Source of the DNA: Flavobacterium sp.
GTDB taxonomy: Bacteria > Bacteroidota > Bacteroidia > Flavobacteriales > Flavobacteriaceae
Assembly (NCBI GenBank): GCA_010365135.1
Contig: JAAFGY010000004.1
Span: 1-60,253, forward strand
Length of the DNA stretch: 60,253 nucleotides
Direction of reading: 5' to 3'
Shown here one piece after another: positions 49,350 to 57,981 of the stretch. Every line of letters begins with the position of its first letter. Position 1 is the stretch's first letter. The position numbers and the translations under genes were made by a program. A model generated the notes under the pieces. The model was not told the DNA's origin and did no database searches. It was given only the letters and a program-made list of their open reading frames with translations.

Positions 49350-50744
49350 ATGAATAAGAATAATAAAATCCATTTTGAAGTATCAGAACGAAAAGTTTTG
49401 CTGAGGATTTTTGATGTTTTATTTGTTTTGGCGGCTTTATATTGTATTGGAAATGTATTTGATTTTGAATATTTAGAGGAGTCTACGAGCAATTTCTATT
49501 CCGCATTGGTTCTCGCTATTTATGTCAACATTATTGGAACGGTTTTCGAAATGTTCAATCTTCAGGTCGCCAGTAATCAATACAAGGTTTTAAGAAGTAT
49601 TATTCTTACGGCTTCGATCACTGTTTTATTTTACTTGTTGACGCCCGTTTTCTCAGCAGAACTTCCTACCAATAGACTTCAAATTTTAATATTTTATGTC
49701 ACATTACTCTTAGCTTTGGTTTTATGGCGAACTATTTATGTCAAGTTTTTAGCTTCCAATAGATTTGTCCAAAACGTTATCTTAGTTTGCGAGCGGAACC
49801 AAGTTGAGGAGTTAATTTTAGAACTCGAAAACTCTGATCCGCACTATAGAATTGTGGCCTATGTCAACTCTGACAAAGCCAATAATGATCTTTTCGAATA
49901 CCATTTTGTGCAACATATTGGTGTGGATGAGTTGGTTTCTTTCGTCAATGAAAACAGTCTTTTCGAGATTGTTGTGGCCTCTCAGAATGCCGAAGATATT
50001 ACGTTAGAATTGTACCAACAATTGCTTCATTTGTTAGAATCGGGAACTACCATTCGGGAATACACGCAAGTGTATGAAGACAAAACCCAACGTATTCCGT
50101 TGCACCATATCACTAAAGATTTTTACAAGTTTTTCCCCTTCAACCGAAGCAATAATAATCAATTGTATTTGCTGAATGTTAAAGTAATGGAAACGTTAAT
50201 TTCTGTTAGTGGATTGTCTTTTGGAGTGCTGTTAATTCCTTTTATTGCGCTTGTGAATACAATGGCAAATCGTGGAAATTTATTTTATACTCAGGAACGT
50301 GTGGGCAAAAATGGTAAAGTATTTCAAATCCTTAAGTTTAGGACTATGATTCACAACGCCGAGAAAGAAGGTGCCGTTTTTTCGAGCCCAAATGATAATC
50401 GTATTACTCCTTTTGGAAAATTCTTGCGCAAAACTAGAATCGATGAAATACCTCAATTCATCAATATTTTAAAGGGAGAAATGGCCGTGATTGGGCCGCG
50501 ACCTGAAAGACCTTTCTTTGTAAAAGAAATAGCCGAAATTATGCCTTTTTATGAAACACGACACGTAATAAAACCAGGACTTACGGGTTGGGCTCAAGTC
50601 AATTATTCCTACGGAGAATCGATGGATGATAGCTTGGTAAAACTTCAATACGATTTGTACTACATCAAACACCGAAGCATTTTTTTAGATTTGAATATTG
50701 CAATCAAAACCATTAGCACCGTTCTGTTTTATAGAGGTCAATAA
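49350..50744 (+). CDS. polyprenyl phosphoglycosyl transferase (WcaJ/WbaP type)
   Basis: A 464-residue priming enzyme that moves a sugar phosphate onto undecaprenyl phosphate. Four to five N-terminal membrane helices (about 15-130), a nucleotide-binding-like middle ('NVILVCERNQVEELILELE'), a further membrane segment (about 285-305), then the catalytic domain with 'FYTQERVGKNGKVFQILKFRTM', 'LRKTRIDEIPQFINILKGEMAVIGPRPERP' and 'KPGLTGWAQVNYSYG'. A TAGATTTG box at 49321-49328 may be its promoter. With the two upstream glycosyltransferases it defines an exopolysaccharide or capsule initiation locus; polymerase and flippase genes are not in the window. Confidence 0.95.
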   Translation: MNKNNKIHFEVSERKVLLRIFDVLFVLAALYCIGNVFDFEYLEESTSNFYSALVLAIYVNIIGTVFEMFNLQVASNQYKVLRSIILTASITVLFYLLTPVFSAELPTNRLQILIFYVTLLLALVLWRTIYVKFLASNRFVQNVILVCERNQVEELILELENSDPHYRIVAYVNSDKANNDLFEYHFVQHIGVDELVSFVNENSLFEIVVASQNAEDITLELYQQLLHLLESGTTIREYTQVYEDKTQRIPLHHITKDFYKFFPFNRSNNNQLYLLNVKVMETLISVSGLSFGVLLIPFIALVNTMANRGNLFYTQERVGKNGKVFQILKFRTMIHNAEKEGAVFSSPNDNRITPFGKFLRKTRIDEIPQFINILKGEMAVIGPRPERPFFVKEIAEIMPFYETRHVIKPGLTGWAQVNYSYGESMDDSLVKLQYDLYYIKHRSIFLDLNIAIKTISTVLFYRGQ

Positions 50745-50745
50745 T

Positions 50746-51882
50746 TTAAATAACTACAGGAATGCGTTTACTGTTCCTGAAGATTATTTTGGCTAATATA
50801 AATGTGCTAGTTAGCATTAGCGGAAGCACAATTAGTAAATGAGCTTTGTTTATCATTACAATTAGATAAACTCCAATGGAAATGATATTAAAAACCGCCA
50901 TGTTGACACTCCATTTTTTATTGTTGACCACCAAAAAGTAAAGCAAAATGAGCAAAGTTGGGTTAAACAACAAAACATTGTAATTATTTGCCAGTTCTTG
51001 GTGAAAAGAATAAAATCCTACCGAACAAAAGAAGATTCCCAAAAATCCCATTAGTATAAGATAAAAAGTATCGATAAATTTTTTGTTTAAAATAAGAATA
51101 AGCGAAAGGAAAATCAGATAAGTGTAAACGTTATCCCACCAAGAATTTGGTGCTTGTTTTTTATAGTCTAACAGGATTTTGCTTTCCTTACAAAGCAATT
51201 GATTTTTAAAGTGAGTTTGCTGTAAACTTTGGAGCAGTTCAAATGGCAAAAAAATGTGATTGCTGTATTCATCTACTTTTGTTCCAAAAATAATACTTGT
51301 TCCTAGTTTTTCGTAAAAGAAATTGTCAAAATAAGGGAATAAAATACTTCTATAGGTTTTGTCAGTATCCAAATTCTTAGCAATTATTGTGGATCCTAAT
51401 GTTTTGTTCAGGATGTCCACCACCATCGAAGTGCAGTTTTTGTCAATAAATTTATAGGTATAATAACTTTCGTTTGAGGATAAAACGGTAGTCAAATTAT
51501 CGAATAATTTTTGTTTGTAATCCAATGGAATCAGTAATTCCTGTTCGAAAACGCTTCTTTGCTCATACGTATATTGACTCATAAAGTCCGAAAAAGTATT
51601 GGCAACCGCAAAGTATTGCAAATCTCCTTTGGCAAATTTCACGACAAAATTTGGCGTCCTAAAATCAAAAGCACCATAATTATAAACGACATCCAAATTG
51701 TTTTCTAAATCTGTTATTCGAATGGCAGTGTGGCCAAAAAGTGAATAAGATTCGTTTCCTGTATCGCAAGTAATAACGCTAGCACGAGCATTTTTTGATA
51801 AAACAAGGTTCTGTCCAAAAGTATTAATCGTTGCAAATAGAAAGAAAAAGAGAACAATTAATTTTAAGGAAAAGGATTTCAT
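50746..51882 (-). CDS. DUF4105 membrane protein
   Basis: A 378-residue protein: signal peptide or anchor (about 1-23), a periplasmic DUF4105 domain ('ASVITCDTGNESYSLFGHTAIRI', 'VVYNYGAFDF', 'YTYKFIDKNCTSMVVDIL' with a candidate Cys and the His of FGHTA), then about five C-terminal membrane segments (from about 260). A Bacteroides lipoprotein N-acyltransferase (Lnb) has, as far as I recall, been assigned to this family, so a role in lipoprotein maturation is plausible but not shown here. It lies 13 nt after the PorV-like gene. Confidence 0.85.
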   Translation of the reverse strand: MKSFSLKLIVLFFFLFATINTFGQNLVLSKNARASVITCDTGNESYSLFGHTAIRITDLENNLDVVYNYGAFDFRTPNFVVKFAKGDLQYFAVANTFSDFMSQYTYEQRSVFEQELLIPLDYKQKLFDNLTTVLSSNESYYTYKFIDKNCTSMVVDILNKTLGSTIIAKNLDTDKTYRSILFPYFDNFFYEKLGTSIIFGTKVDEYSNHIFLPFELLQSLQQTHFKNQLLCKESKILLDYKKQAPNSWWDNVYTYLIFLSLILILNKKFIDTFYLILMGFLGIFFCSVGFYSFHQELANNYNVLLFNPTLLILLYFLVVNNKKWSVNMAVFNIISIGVYLIVMINKAHLLIVLPLMLTSTFILAKIIFRNSKRIPVVI

Positions 51883-51895
51883 ATTTGTTTAAGAA

Positions 51896-52966
51896 TTAAT
51901 TTCTAAAAAGGCCCAAATCTACTTTTACTGAAAAAATATTCGAATATAAAGCAGCGCTTTGATTGCCTAAATTCGTCAAAGCATAATCAATTTGGATACC
52001 CTTGTATTTAAATCCTAAACCAATATTGGGTTGAAAACCTACTTTTTCTGAATTGTCAATTTGTTGTATGTTTTGGAAATTTCCCACGCCAGCTCGCAAG
52101 AAAACCAAATCGGTATAACCAAATTCAAATCCTAATGCTGGATCGATACTCACAAAATCTGTCGAGAGAATATCGTTTGTTTTGGCAAATTGCATATTGA
52201 TATTGGCTGCAGCCAAAATGCTGTAATCATAACGAACAATAAATTTTTTGGACATTCCCAATTGTACTTTTGGAGCCGTTATCTCAGTGCTTTCAGGTAA
52301 TTCCTGATTTTGTCCCGGAATGGCATCGGCAATTTTTTTATACTCGGCTTCGTCAATGCTCCAAACATTATAAGTAGTTGTAATGTCGCGTACCATTAGT
52401 CCAAACTGCCAATCATTTCTTTCGAATTGCAATCCCGCATCAAACCCAAAACCCCAAGAACTGGCAAACTTCCCAATAATTCGATGAATCACTTTGGCAT
52501 TTACACCGTATTGAAATCCGGGAACTTGCAATTTATGCGCATAAGAAAAAGTTACACCATAATCGGCAGTCGAAAAAAGACTGATGCGATTGTAATCAAT
52601 ATTGCCCTGACTGTCAATTAATTCGGTCGTATTTAAGATATCATCCACACCAAAACGGATTAAAGAAATTCCCCAAGCACTTTGGTCATCAATGTTGTTT
52701 GCATAAGCAATATAGTCGTATTGGGCAATATTGGCAAAATAATTGGCATGCATCAAGGACAACTGATGATCTTCAAGATGGATCAATCCTGCTGGGTTCC
52801 AATAGCCAGAATTCACGTCATTGGTAGCGGCAGTCATTGCATTCGCCATTCCCAATGCAGCAGCATCGACACCAATGTTCATAAACTCGTTCGAATATTT
52901 TCTTACGGTTTGTGCATATGAACTGGCGCAAAGCAAAAGGAGGAGAAATATACTTTTTTTTAGCAT
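51896..52966 (-). CDS. PorV/PorQ-family outer membrane protein
   Basis: A 356-residue protein with a signal peptide (about 1-19) and a beta-barrel pattern. The N-terminal signature 'FMNIGVDAAALGMANAMTAATNDVNSGYWNPAGLI' is that of the PorV/PorQ (UPF0164) group, FadL-like barrels. PorV itself shuttles type IX secretion substrates; PorQ-like proteins are less well known. Which branch this belongs to cannot be decided by eye. It is co-transcribed with the DUF4105 gene. Confidence 0.87.
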   Translation of the reverse strand: MLKKSIFLLLLLCASSYAQTVRKYSNEFMNIGVDAAALGMANAMTAATNDVNSGYWNPAGLIHLEDHQLSLMHANYFANIAQYDYIAYANNIDDQSAWGISLIRFGVDDILNTTELIDSQGNIDYNRISLFSTADYGVTFSYAHKLQVPGFQYGVNAKVIHRIIGKFASSWGFGFDAGLQFERNDWQFGLMVRDITTTYNVWSIDEAEYKKIADAIPGQNQELPESTEITAPKVQLGMSKKFIVRYDYSILAAANINMQFAKTNDILSTDFVSIDPALGFEFGYTDLVFLRAGVGNFQNIQQIDNSEKVGFQPNIGLGFKYKGIQIDYALTNLGNQSAALYSNIFSVKVDLGLFRN

Positions 52967-53156
52967 TGATTGTTTTTCAAATCGAGGTGTTGTTTAATTT
53001 TTTCCAAAAATATAATTTTTTACCGAGCTAATTCCTTCCTTTGGATAAATAAAATCGACCCAAGAACGTGTTATGAAAAAACTCTATTAAAAAACGCACT
53101 TCTCATTGACTTATTATATTAAATTTGTGAACTTTGATAATCTAATTTTTATAACA

Positions 53157-53867
53157 ATGCAAATTAAAAAACACATCCCAAATAGCATTACGTTGCTGAA
53201 TCTTTTTTGTGGTTGTATTGCTCTGGTTTTTGTATCAGAATTGAATTTTGAAGTGGCTTTCTTTTTTGTGAGTCTTGGAATTTTTCTAGATTTTTTCGAT
53301 GGATTTTTCGCTCGATTATTCAAAGTGGCTGGTCCATTGGGTTTACAATTGGATTCGCTTGCCGATATGGTTACTAGTGGAGTCGTTCCAGGTTTTGTGA
53401 TGTTTTGGTTGCTAAAACAAGGTCAAGATCCTGCCTCTGCCAATCTGTTTTTGCCTTATTTAGGATTCATCATCACTTTGGGTTCTTGTTATCGATTGGC
53501 GAATTTCAATATTGATACCCGTCAAACGGATTCCTTTATTGGTTTACCCACTCCTGCCAATACGCTTTTTATAATGAGTCTGCCTTTGGTTCTCCACTAT
53601 TCCGATTCGTTAATTACTCTCGAAATCCTGTCTAATCAATGGATTTTGCTTGCTATTACGTTATTCAGCGCTTATATATTGAACGCCGAAATCCCTTTAT
53701 TTTCCTTAAAAATAAAAGATTTTACTCTTAAGAAAAATGCACTTCAAATCGTGTTCCTGATTTTGTGTGTTTTATTGTTGATTTTCTTTCAATATTTGGC
53801 CGTTCCGTTGGTCATCATTACATATATTTTGTTGTCGGTTATTAATAACAAATTCTTGAAAAAGTAG
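53157..53867 (+). CDS. pssA: CDP-diacylglycerol--serine O-phosphatidyltransferase
   Basis: It makes phosphatidylserine, the precursor of phosphatidylethanolamine. The 236-residue membrane protein has the CDP-alcohol phosphatidyltransferase motif DGxxARx8GxxxDxxxD, seen from 'DGFFAR' to 'GLQLDSLAD'. About seven membrane segments. I chose the ATG at 53157 rather than the frame start at 53106, because 'MQIKKHIPNSITLLNLFCGCIAL' matches the usual family N-terminus. It lies 9 nt before the GH25 gene. Confidence 0.95.
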   Translation: MQIKKHIPNSITLLNLFCGCIALVFVSELNFEVAFFFVSLGIFLDFFDGFFARLFKVAGPLGLQLDSLADMVTSGVVPGFVMFWLLKQGQDPASANLFLPYLGFIITLGSCYRLANFNIDTRQTDSFIGLPTPANTLFIMSLPLVLHYSDSLITLEILSNQWILLAITLFSAYILNAEIPLFSLKIKDFTLKKNALQIVFLILCVLLLIFFQYLAVPLVIITYILLSVINNKFLKK

Positions 53868-53876
53868 GTTTGTTCA

Positions 53877-54740
53877 ATGAAACGGAAAACAGTCAGAAGC
53901 AAAACCAGTATCAGACGTAAACCTCGAAAGAAAGTTACTTTTTTCTCTGGCAAACTGTTGCGTTTTTCGATAATTGGATTTTTTGTGGTAGTTTTTATCG
54001 CTTTCGGTTATCATTATCGAAATGGTTTGCTGTATTATCTTGGTTTTAAATCCTATAAATTAAAGTACGAACAAGCTGAAGCCAAGCGTATTTCGGATGT
54101 TCGAAATTACCAAGTTTTAAAAAATCATCTAGGAAAAGCCGTTGGAATCGATGTTTCAGAATTTCAAGGGAAAATTGACTGGACTTTGGTCGAAAATATT
54201 GAAAATGAGTATCCGCTTGCGTTTGTTTTTATTCGTGCCACCGCAGGAAACGATTGTGAAGACGGGCAATTCGAAAATAATTGGCTTGGTGCCAAAAATA
54301 ATAAAATGATTCGTGGCGCCTATCATTATTATCGTCCCAATGAAAATTCATTGGCACAAGCAAAGCTTTTTATTAAAACAGTTCAGCTTCACAAAGGCGA
54401 TTTACCTCCCGTTTTAGACATTGAAAAACTCCCAAAAGATCAATCTTTAGACAGTTTAAAAATAGGTTTGAAGCGTTGGTTAAAAGCAGTGGAAGCCCAT
54501 TATAAAGTCAAGCCCATAATTTATACCAGTGAGAAATATTATGATGATTTTTTGAAAGAGGATTTCTCAGGTTATCTTTTTTGGATCGCCAATTATAATT
54601 TTTATCGAGAAAAAATAGACGAGGATTGGCTTTTTTGGCAATTCACCGAAAAAGCCTCTTTGTCAGGGATAAAAGGCAATGTAGATGTCAATATTTTTAA
54701 TGGCGATGCAGAACAGTTGCGATTTATTACTGTGGAGTAA
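53877..54740 (+). CDS. GH25 lysozyme-like muramidase
   Basis: A 287-residue protein with a basic cytoplasmic start, a membrane anchor at about 28-46 and a GH25 domain from about 83: 'GIDVSEFQGKIDW', 'LAFVFIRATAGND', 'GAYHYYRP', 'PPVLDIEK' (catalytic acids), 'PIIYTSEKYY' and 'FWQFTEKASLSGIKGNVDVNIF'. It should cut peptidoglycan from the periplasmic side. It is probably transcribed with pssA. A heptamer array and a terminator follow. Confidence 0.94.
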   Translation: MKRKTVRSKTSIRRKPRKKVTFFSGKLLRFSIIGFFVVVFIAFGYHYRNGLLYYLGFKSYKLKYEQAEAKRISDVRNYQVLKNHLGKAVGIDVSEFQGKIDWTLVENIENEYPLAFVFIRATAGNDCEDGQFENNWLGAKNNKMIRGAYHYYRPNENSLAQAKLFIKTVQLHKGDLPPVLDIEKLPKDQSLDSLKIGLKRWLKAVEAHYKVKPIIYTSEKYYDDFLKEDFSGYLFWIANYNFYREKIDEDWLFWQFTEKASLSGIKGNVDVNIFNGDAEQLRFITVE

Positions 54741-54742
54741 TT

Positions 54743-54815
54743 TTAGATTTCAGAAGGCAGATTTCAGAAGGCAGATTTTAGAATGCAGATTTCAGAATAC
54801 AGATTTTAGATTTCG
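54743..54815. repeat. heptamer-type repeat after the GH25 gene
   Basis: Alternating AGATTTCAGAAGGC and AGATTTTAGAATGC units over about 73 nt, starting right after the GH25 stop codon. Confidence 0.75.
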
Positions 54816-54852
54816 CATTCGGATTGAGAATGATAAAAATCTATCTAAAAAA

Positions 54853-54888
54853 AACGAAAACATCTTGATTTCTCATAGCGTTTTCGTT
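54853..54888. terminator. bidirectional terminator between GH25 and lptB
   Basis: AACGAAAAC (54853-54861) pairs with GTTTTCGTT (54880-54888), 18-nt loop, with A-rich sequence on the left that supplies a U-tract for the minus-strand lptB transcript. Confidence 0.65.
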
Positions 54889-54916
54889 ATTCACTAACTT
54901 CTAACTTCTCGCTCTT

Positions 54917-55657
54917 CTAAAACTCCAATTTCTTCTTTCTCAACTCAAAATTCTGACCTAAATATACTCGACGCACCATTTCATCTTCGACTAATTCTTC
55001 GGGAATTCCTTCTTTCAAAATTCCACCTTCAAACATCAGATAGGTTTTGTCTGTAATCGCCAAAGTTTCCTGAACGTTGTGATCCGTAATCAGAATTCCA
55101 ATATTTTTATTTTTTAGTTGGGCTACAATTCGCTGAATGTCTTCGACAGCAACAGGGTCAACACCTGCAAAGGGTTCATCTAGTAGAATAAATTTGGGGT
55201 CGGTGGCTAAACAACGAGCAATTTCCGTACGACGACGTTCTCCACCTGAAAGTAAATCACCACGGTTGGTACGAATGTGTCCCAAACCAAATTCCTCTAT
55301 TAAACTTTCCATTTTTGCCTCTTGTTCTGCCTTTGAATGTTTGGTGAGTTGCAACACACTCAAAATATTATCTTCCACACTTAGTTTTCTAAAAACTGAA
55401 GCTTCCTGAGCTAAATATCCAATGCCTTGTTGGGCTCTTTTGTACATTGGAAAATGCGTAATATCCAAATCATCCAGGTAAATATTGCCCATATTGGGTT
55501 TTACCAATCCTACAATCATATAAAAAGAAGTGGTTTTTCCAGCACCATTGGGACCCAAAAGTCCTACAATTTCGCCTTGGTTTACCTCTACCGAAATGCC
55601 TTTAACAACGCTTCGTCCTTTATATGTTTTAACTAAATGTTCGGCTCTTAACTTCAT
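54917..55657 (-). CDS. lptB: LPS export ABC transporter ATP-binding protein
   Basis: ATPase of the LptBFG complex that extracts LPS from the inner membrane. The 246-residue protein has Walker [10 protein letters not shown] (35-43), the Q-loop '[20 protein letters not shown]', the signature '[14 protein letters not shown]' and Walker B '[12 protein letters not shown]'; '[16 protein letters not shown]' is typical of LptB. I chose the ATG at 55657; the extra eight residues to 55681 translate an inverted repeat (ATGCTG...CAGCAT...TGCTG, about 55660-55690) in the leader. Confidence 0.96.
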   Translation of the reverse strand: MKLRAEHLVKTYKGRSVVKGISVEVNQGEIVGLLGPNGAGKTTSFYMIVGLVKPNMGNIYLDDLDITHFPMYKRAQQGIGYLAQEASVFRKLSVEDNILSVLQLTKHSKAEQEAKMESLIEEFGLGHIRTNRGDLLSGGERRRTEIARCLATDPKFILLDEPFAGVDPVAVEDIQRIVAQLKNKNIGILITDHNVQETLAITDKTYLMFEGGILKEGIPEELVEDEMVRRVYLGQNFELRKKKLEF

Positions 55658-55774
55658 TTTATGCTGGATTTGTTTCAGCATCTCTGCTGGAATTTATTTT
55701 TCAAATTAATAAAAAATCATTGTCTTGATTTTTCTATTGAACTTCAATTTTGGAAACTGCAAGCTGCAAACTGA

Positions 55775-56125
55775 TTACTGCTGACTTTCTTCCAACTCTT
55801 CCCAAAATTCATAAGCTCTTCGCAAATGAGGAATGACAATAGTTCCGCCTACAAGCGTTGCAATTCCCATCGCTTCCATCATTTCTTCTTTTGAAATGCC
55901 TTCTTTATGGCAATTTTCTAAATGATATTTTACACAATCGTCGCATCTTAAAACTGTCGAGGCCACTAAACCCAGCAATTCTTTGGTTTTTACATCAAGC
56001 GCTCCCGATGCATACGCATTGGTATCGAGATTGAAAATTCGCTTTACAATTTTATTATTATCTGCCAATAATTTTTCGTTCATTTTGGAACGATAATCAT
56101 TGAATTCTTTCGCTAATTTGCTCAT
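55775..56125 (-). CDS. AhpD-like / carboxymuconolactone decarboxylase-family protein
   Basis: A 116-residue all-helical protein with the AhpD-type motif CDDCVKYHLENC (CxxC followed by histidine), then 'GISKEEMMEAMGIATLVGGTIVIPHLRRAYEF'. The CxxC suggests thiol chemistry, peroxide-linked or otherwise. Its annotated start lies 29 nt inside tatC; no later Met appears before residue 15, and the overlapping N-terminus 'MSKLAKEFNDYRSKMNEKLL' looks native. It is co-transcribed with tatC. Confidence 0.9.
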   Translation of the reverse strand: MSKLAKEFNDYRSKMNEKLLADNNKIVKRIFNLDTNAYASGALDVKTKELLGLVASTVLRCDDCVKYHLENCHKEGISKEEMMEAMGIATLVGGTIVIPHLRRAYEFWEELEESQQ

Positions 56126-56930
56126 TTTTTATTTTTCTTTTATAGACAATGGAAGAGATAATCACGCTTAATTCAAAAATAATCAGCATCGGAATGGCAA
56201 CAATCGTTTGGCTCACCACATCTGGCGGCGTAACGATAGCGGCAACAATTAGTACAATTACGATGGCATATCTTCGGTATTTTCGCAAAAAATCGGGAGT
56301 TACTAATCCTAGTTTTGTCAAGAAATACATAATTATGGGTAATTCAAAAAAGATTCCTCCTGCTAAAATGGAGGTTTTAAACATTCCAATATAAGAATCC
56401 AAAGTAAATTGGTTTTTAACCATGTCACTCACAGTAAAGGTTGCCACAAAATTGACCGACATTGGAATGACTATATAATAGCCAAAAAGTACGCCTAAAA
56501 AGAAAAGAATTGAAGAAATAAAGATAAATACTTTGGCATTTTTTCTTTCTTTTTCATACAAAGCCGGGCTGATAAAATTCCAAATTTGCAATAATATATA
56601 AGGAAAAGCCAAAATAAAACCAGCCAAAATACACATCCAAACAAACATATTTACTTGTCCTTCCATTTCGGTATTTTGAATAATAAAAGGTAATTCTTCG
56701 ATGCAAATACTTTCGCCAAAGTTTAATTGGTGCGATAAATCACAAAATACACGATAGGTAAAAAAGGAAGGCCTTGTTGGTCCAAAAATGATGACATCAA
56801 ACAAGTAATCACTTATAAAATAAGTAAGAAAAGCCATTAGTATCACCGCGGCTGAACTTCGAACTAACAACCATCTTAATTCCTCAAGATGATCTAAAAA
56901 CGACATTTCTTTAAGTTGCTTTTTCTCCAT
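56097..56930 (-). CDS. tatC: Sec-independent protein translocase TatC
   Basis: A 277-residue, six-helix receptor for twin-arginine signal peptides. Landmarks: 'MSFLDHLEELRWLLVRSSAAVI' at the N-terminus (the E15-equivalent is in HLEELR), 'FILAFPYILLQIWNFISPALYEKERKNA' and 'TPPDVVSQTIVAIPMLIIFELSVI'. The loop between TM1 and TM2 is longer than in E. coli. Its start shares one base with the kdsD stop (TAATG), so coupling is likely. No tatA gene is in the window. Confidence 0.96.
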   Translation of the reverse strand: MEKKQLKEMSFLDHLEELRWLLVRSSAAVILMAFLTYFISDYLFDVIIFGPTRPSFFTYRVFCDLSHQLNFGESICIEELPFIIQNTEMEGQVNMFVWMCILAGFILAFPYILLQIWNFISPALYEKERKNAKVFIFISSILFFLGVLFGYYIVIPMSVNFVATFTVSDMVKNQFTLDSYIGMFKTSILAGGIFFELPIIMYFLTKLGLVTPDFLRKYRRYAIVIVLIVAAIVTPPDVVSQTIVAIPMLIIFELSVIISSIVYKRKIKNEQISERIQ

Positions 56931-57895
56931 TACACAATTCCTTCTTTTAAAATGTCATGCAAATGAATTACTCCTTTGTATTCTCCATCGTCAACAACCA
57001 CTAATTGGGTGATGGAAAAATCTTCAAGAATATTTAATGCTTCCGCAACCATAGTAGTTGATTGGATCATTTTTGGTTTTTTTGTCATAATATCTTTGGC
57101 AGTCAAATAGATAAAAGTATCATTTTCGTTTAGCATTCTTCGAATGTCACCGTCAGTAATAATTCCTACGACTTTTTCATTTTCAATTACTGCAGTAACG
57201 CCAAGACGTTTTGCGGAAATTTCAATAATTACCTCTTTAATACTTGAATCGGGTGTAACACTTGGTTTATGGGAGGCATCTAGCATATCCCTCACGCGAA
57301 GCAATAATTTTTTGCCTAGAGAACCACCAGGATGGTATTTTGCAAAATCTTCGTCAGAGAAATTGCGTAAATTCATCAAACATATGGCAAGCGCATCACC
57401 CATTACGAGCTGTGCAGTGGTGCTATTTGTGGGTGCTAGATTAAGTGGGCAAGATTCAGCATCAACGGTTGTATTTAAAACATAATTCGATTCTTTTGCC
57501 AAAAAAGAAGTTATATTTCCGGTAATAGCAATCAGTTTATTACCAAAGCGTTTCAATATAGGAATTAAGATTTTTATTTCTGGACTGTTTCCACTTTTAG
57601 AAAGACAAATTACAATGTCCTCGGGTTGCACCATGCCTAAATCCCCATGAATTGCTTCAGAAGCATGCAAAAATAGTGATGGAGTTCCTGTTGAATTGAA
57701 AGTAGCAACCATTTTTTGAGCGATAATAGCACTTTTTCCAATCCCGGTCACAATTAATCTTCCTTTAGATTTAAATAAGATTTGAGTAGCTTCGGCGAAG
57801 TTAATATCAATGAAATCAATTAGTTTTGCTATAGATTCACTCTCAGAAAGAATGGTTTTTTTGGCTAAAATCAATATATTTTCTTTGGTGTCCAA
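56930..57895 (-). CDS. kdsD: arabinose-5-phosphate isomerase (KdsD/KpsF type)
   Basis: It converts ribulose-5-phosphate to arabinose-5-phosphate for Kdo synthesis. A SIS domain ('GRLIVTGIGKSAIIAQKMVATFNSTG', 'CLSKSGNSPEI') is followed by two CBS domains. I propose a TTG start at 57895, giving 321 residues, the usual family length. The alternative ATG at 57991 adds 32 atypical residues, overlaps the divergent recQ gene, and lies upstream of a TAAATTTG -7 box that reads toward kdsD. The remaining N-terminus then reads M-D-T-K-E-N-I-L. The start is the only uncertain part. Confidence 0.9.
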   Translation of the reverse strand: MDTKENILILAKKTILSESESIAKLIDFIDINFAEATQILFKSKGRLIVTGIGKSAIIAQKMVATFNSTGTPSLFLHASEAIHGDLGMVQPEDIVICLSKSGNSPEIKILIPILKRFGNKLIAITGNITSFLAKESNYVLNTTVDAESCPLNLAPTNSTTAQLVMGDALAICLMNLRNFSDEDFAKYHPGGSLGKKLLLRVRDMLDASHKPSVTPDSSIKEVIIEISAKRLGVTAVIENEKVVGIITDGDIRRMLNENDTFIYLTAKDIMTKKPKMIQSTTMVAEALNILEDFSITQLVVVDDGEYKGVIHLHDILKEGIV

Positions 57896-57952
57896 AATAG
57901 AATTATTATAAAATTTGTATGTGTAAAAGAAAGTAGTATCTTTATGTGTCGC

Positions 57953-57960
57953 AAATTTAG
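57953..57960 (-). promoter_or_regulatory. -7 box TAAATTTG for kdsD
   Basis: Minus-strand TAAATTTG, placing the transcription start near 57947. That lies downstream of the ATG at 57991 and supports the TTG start at 57895. The -33 element is not clear. Confidence 0.5.
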
Positions 57961-57981
57961 ATAAAATACCATTAATAAAGA

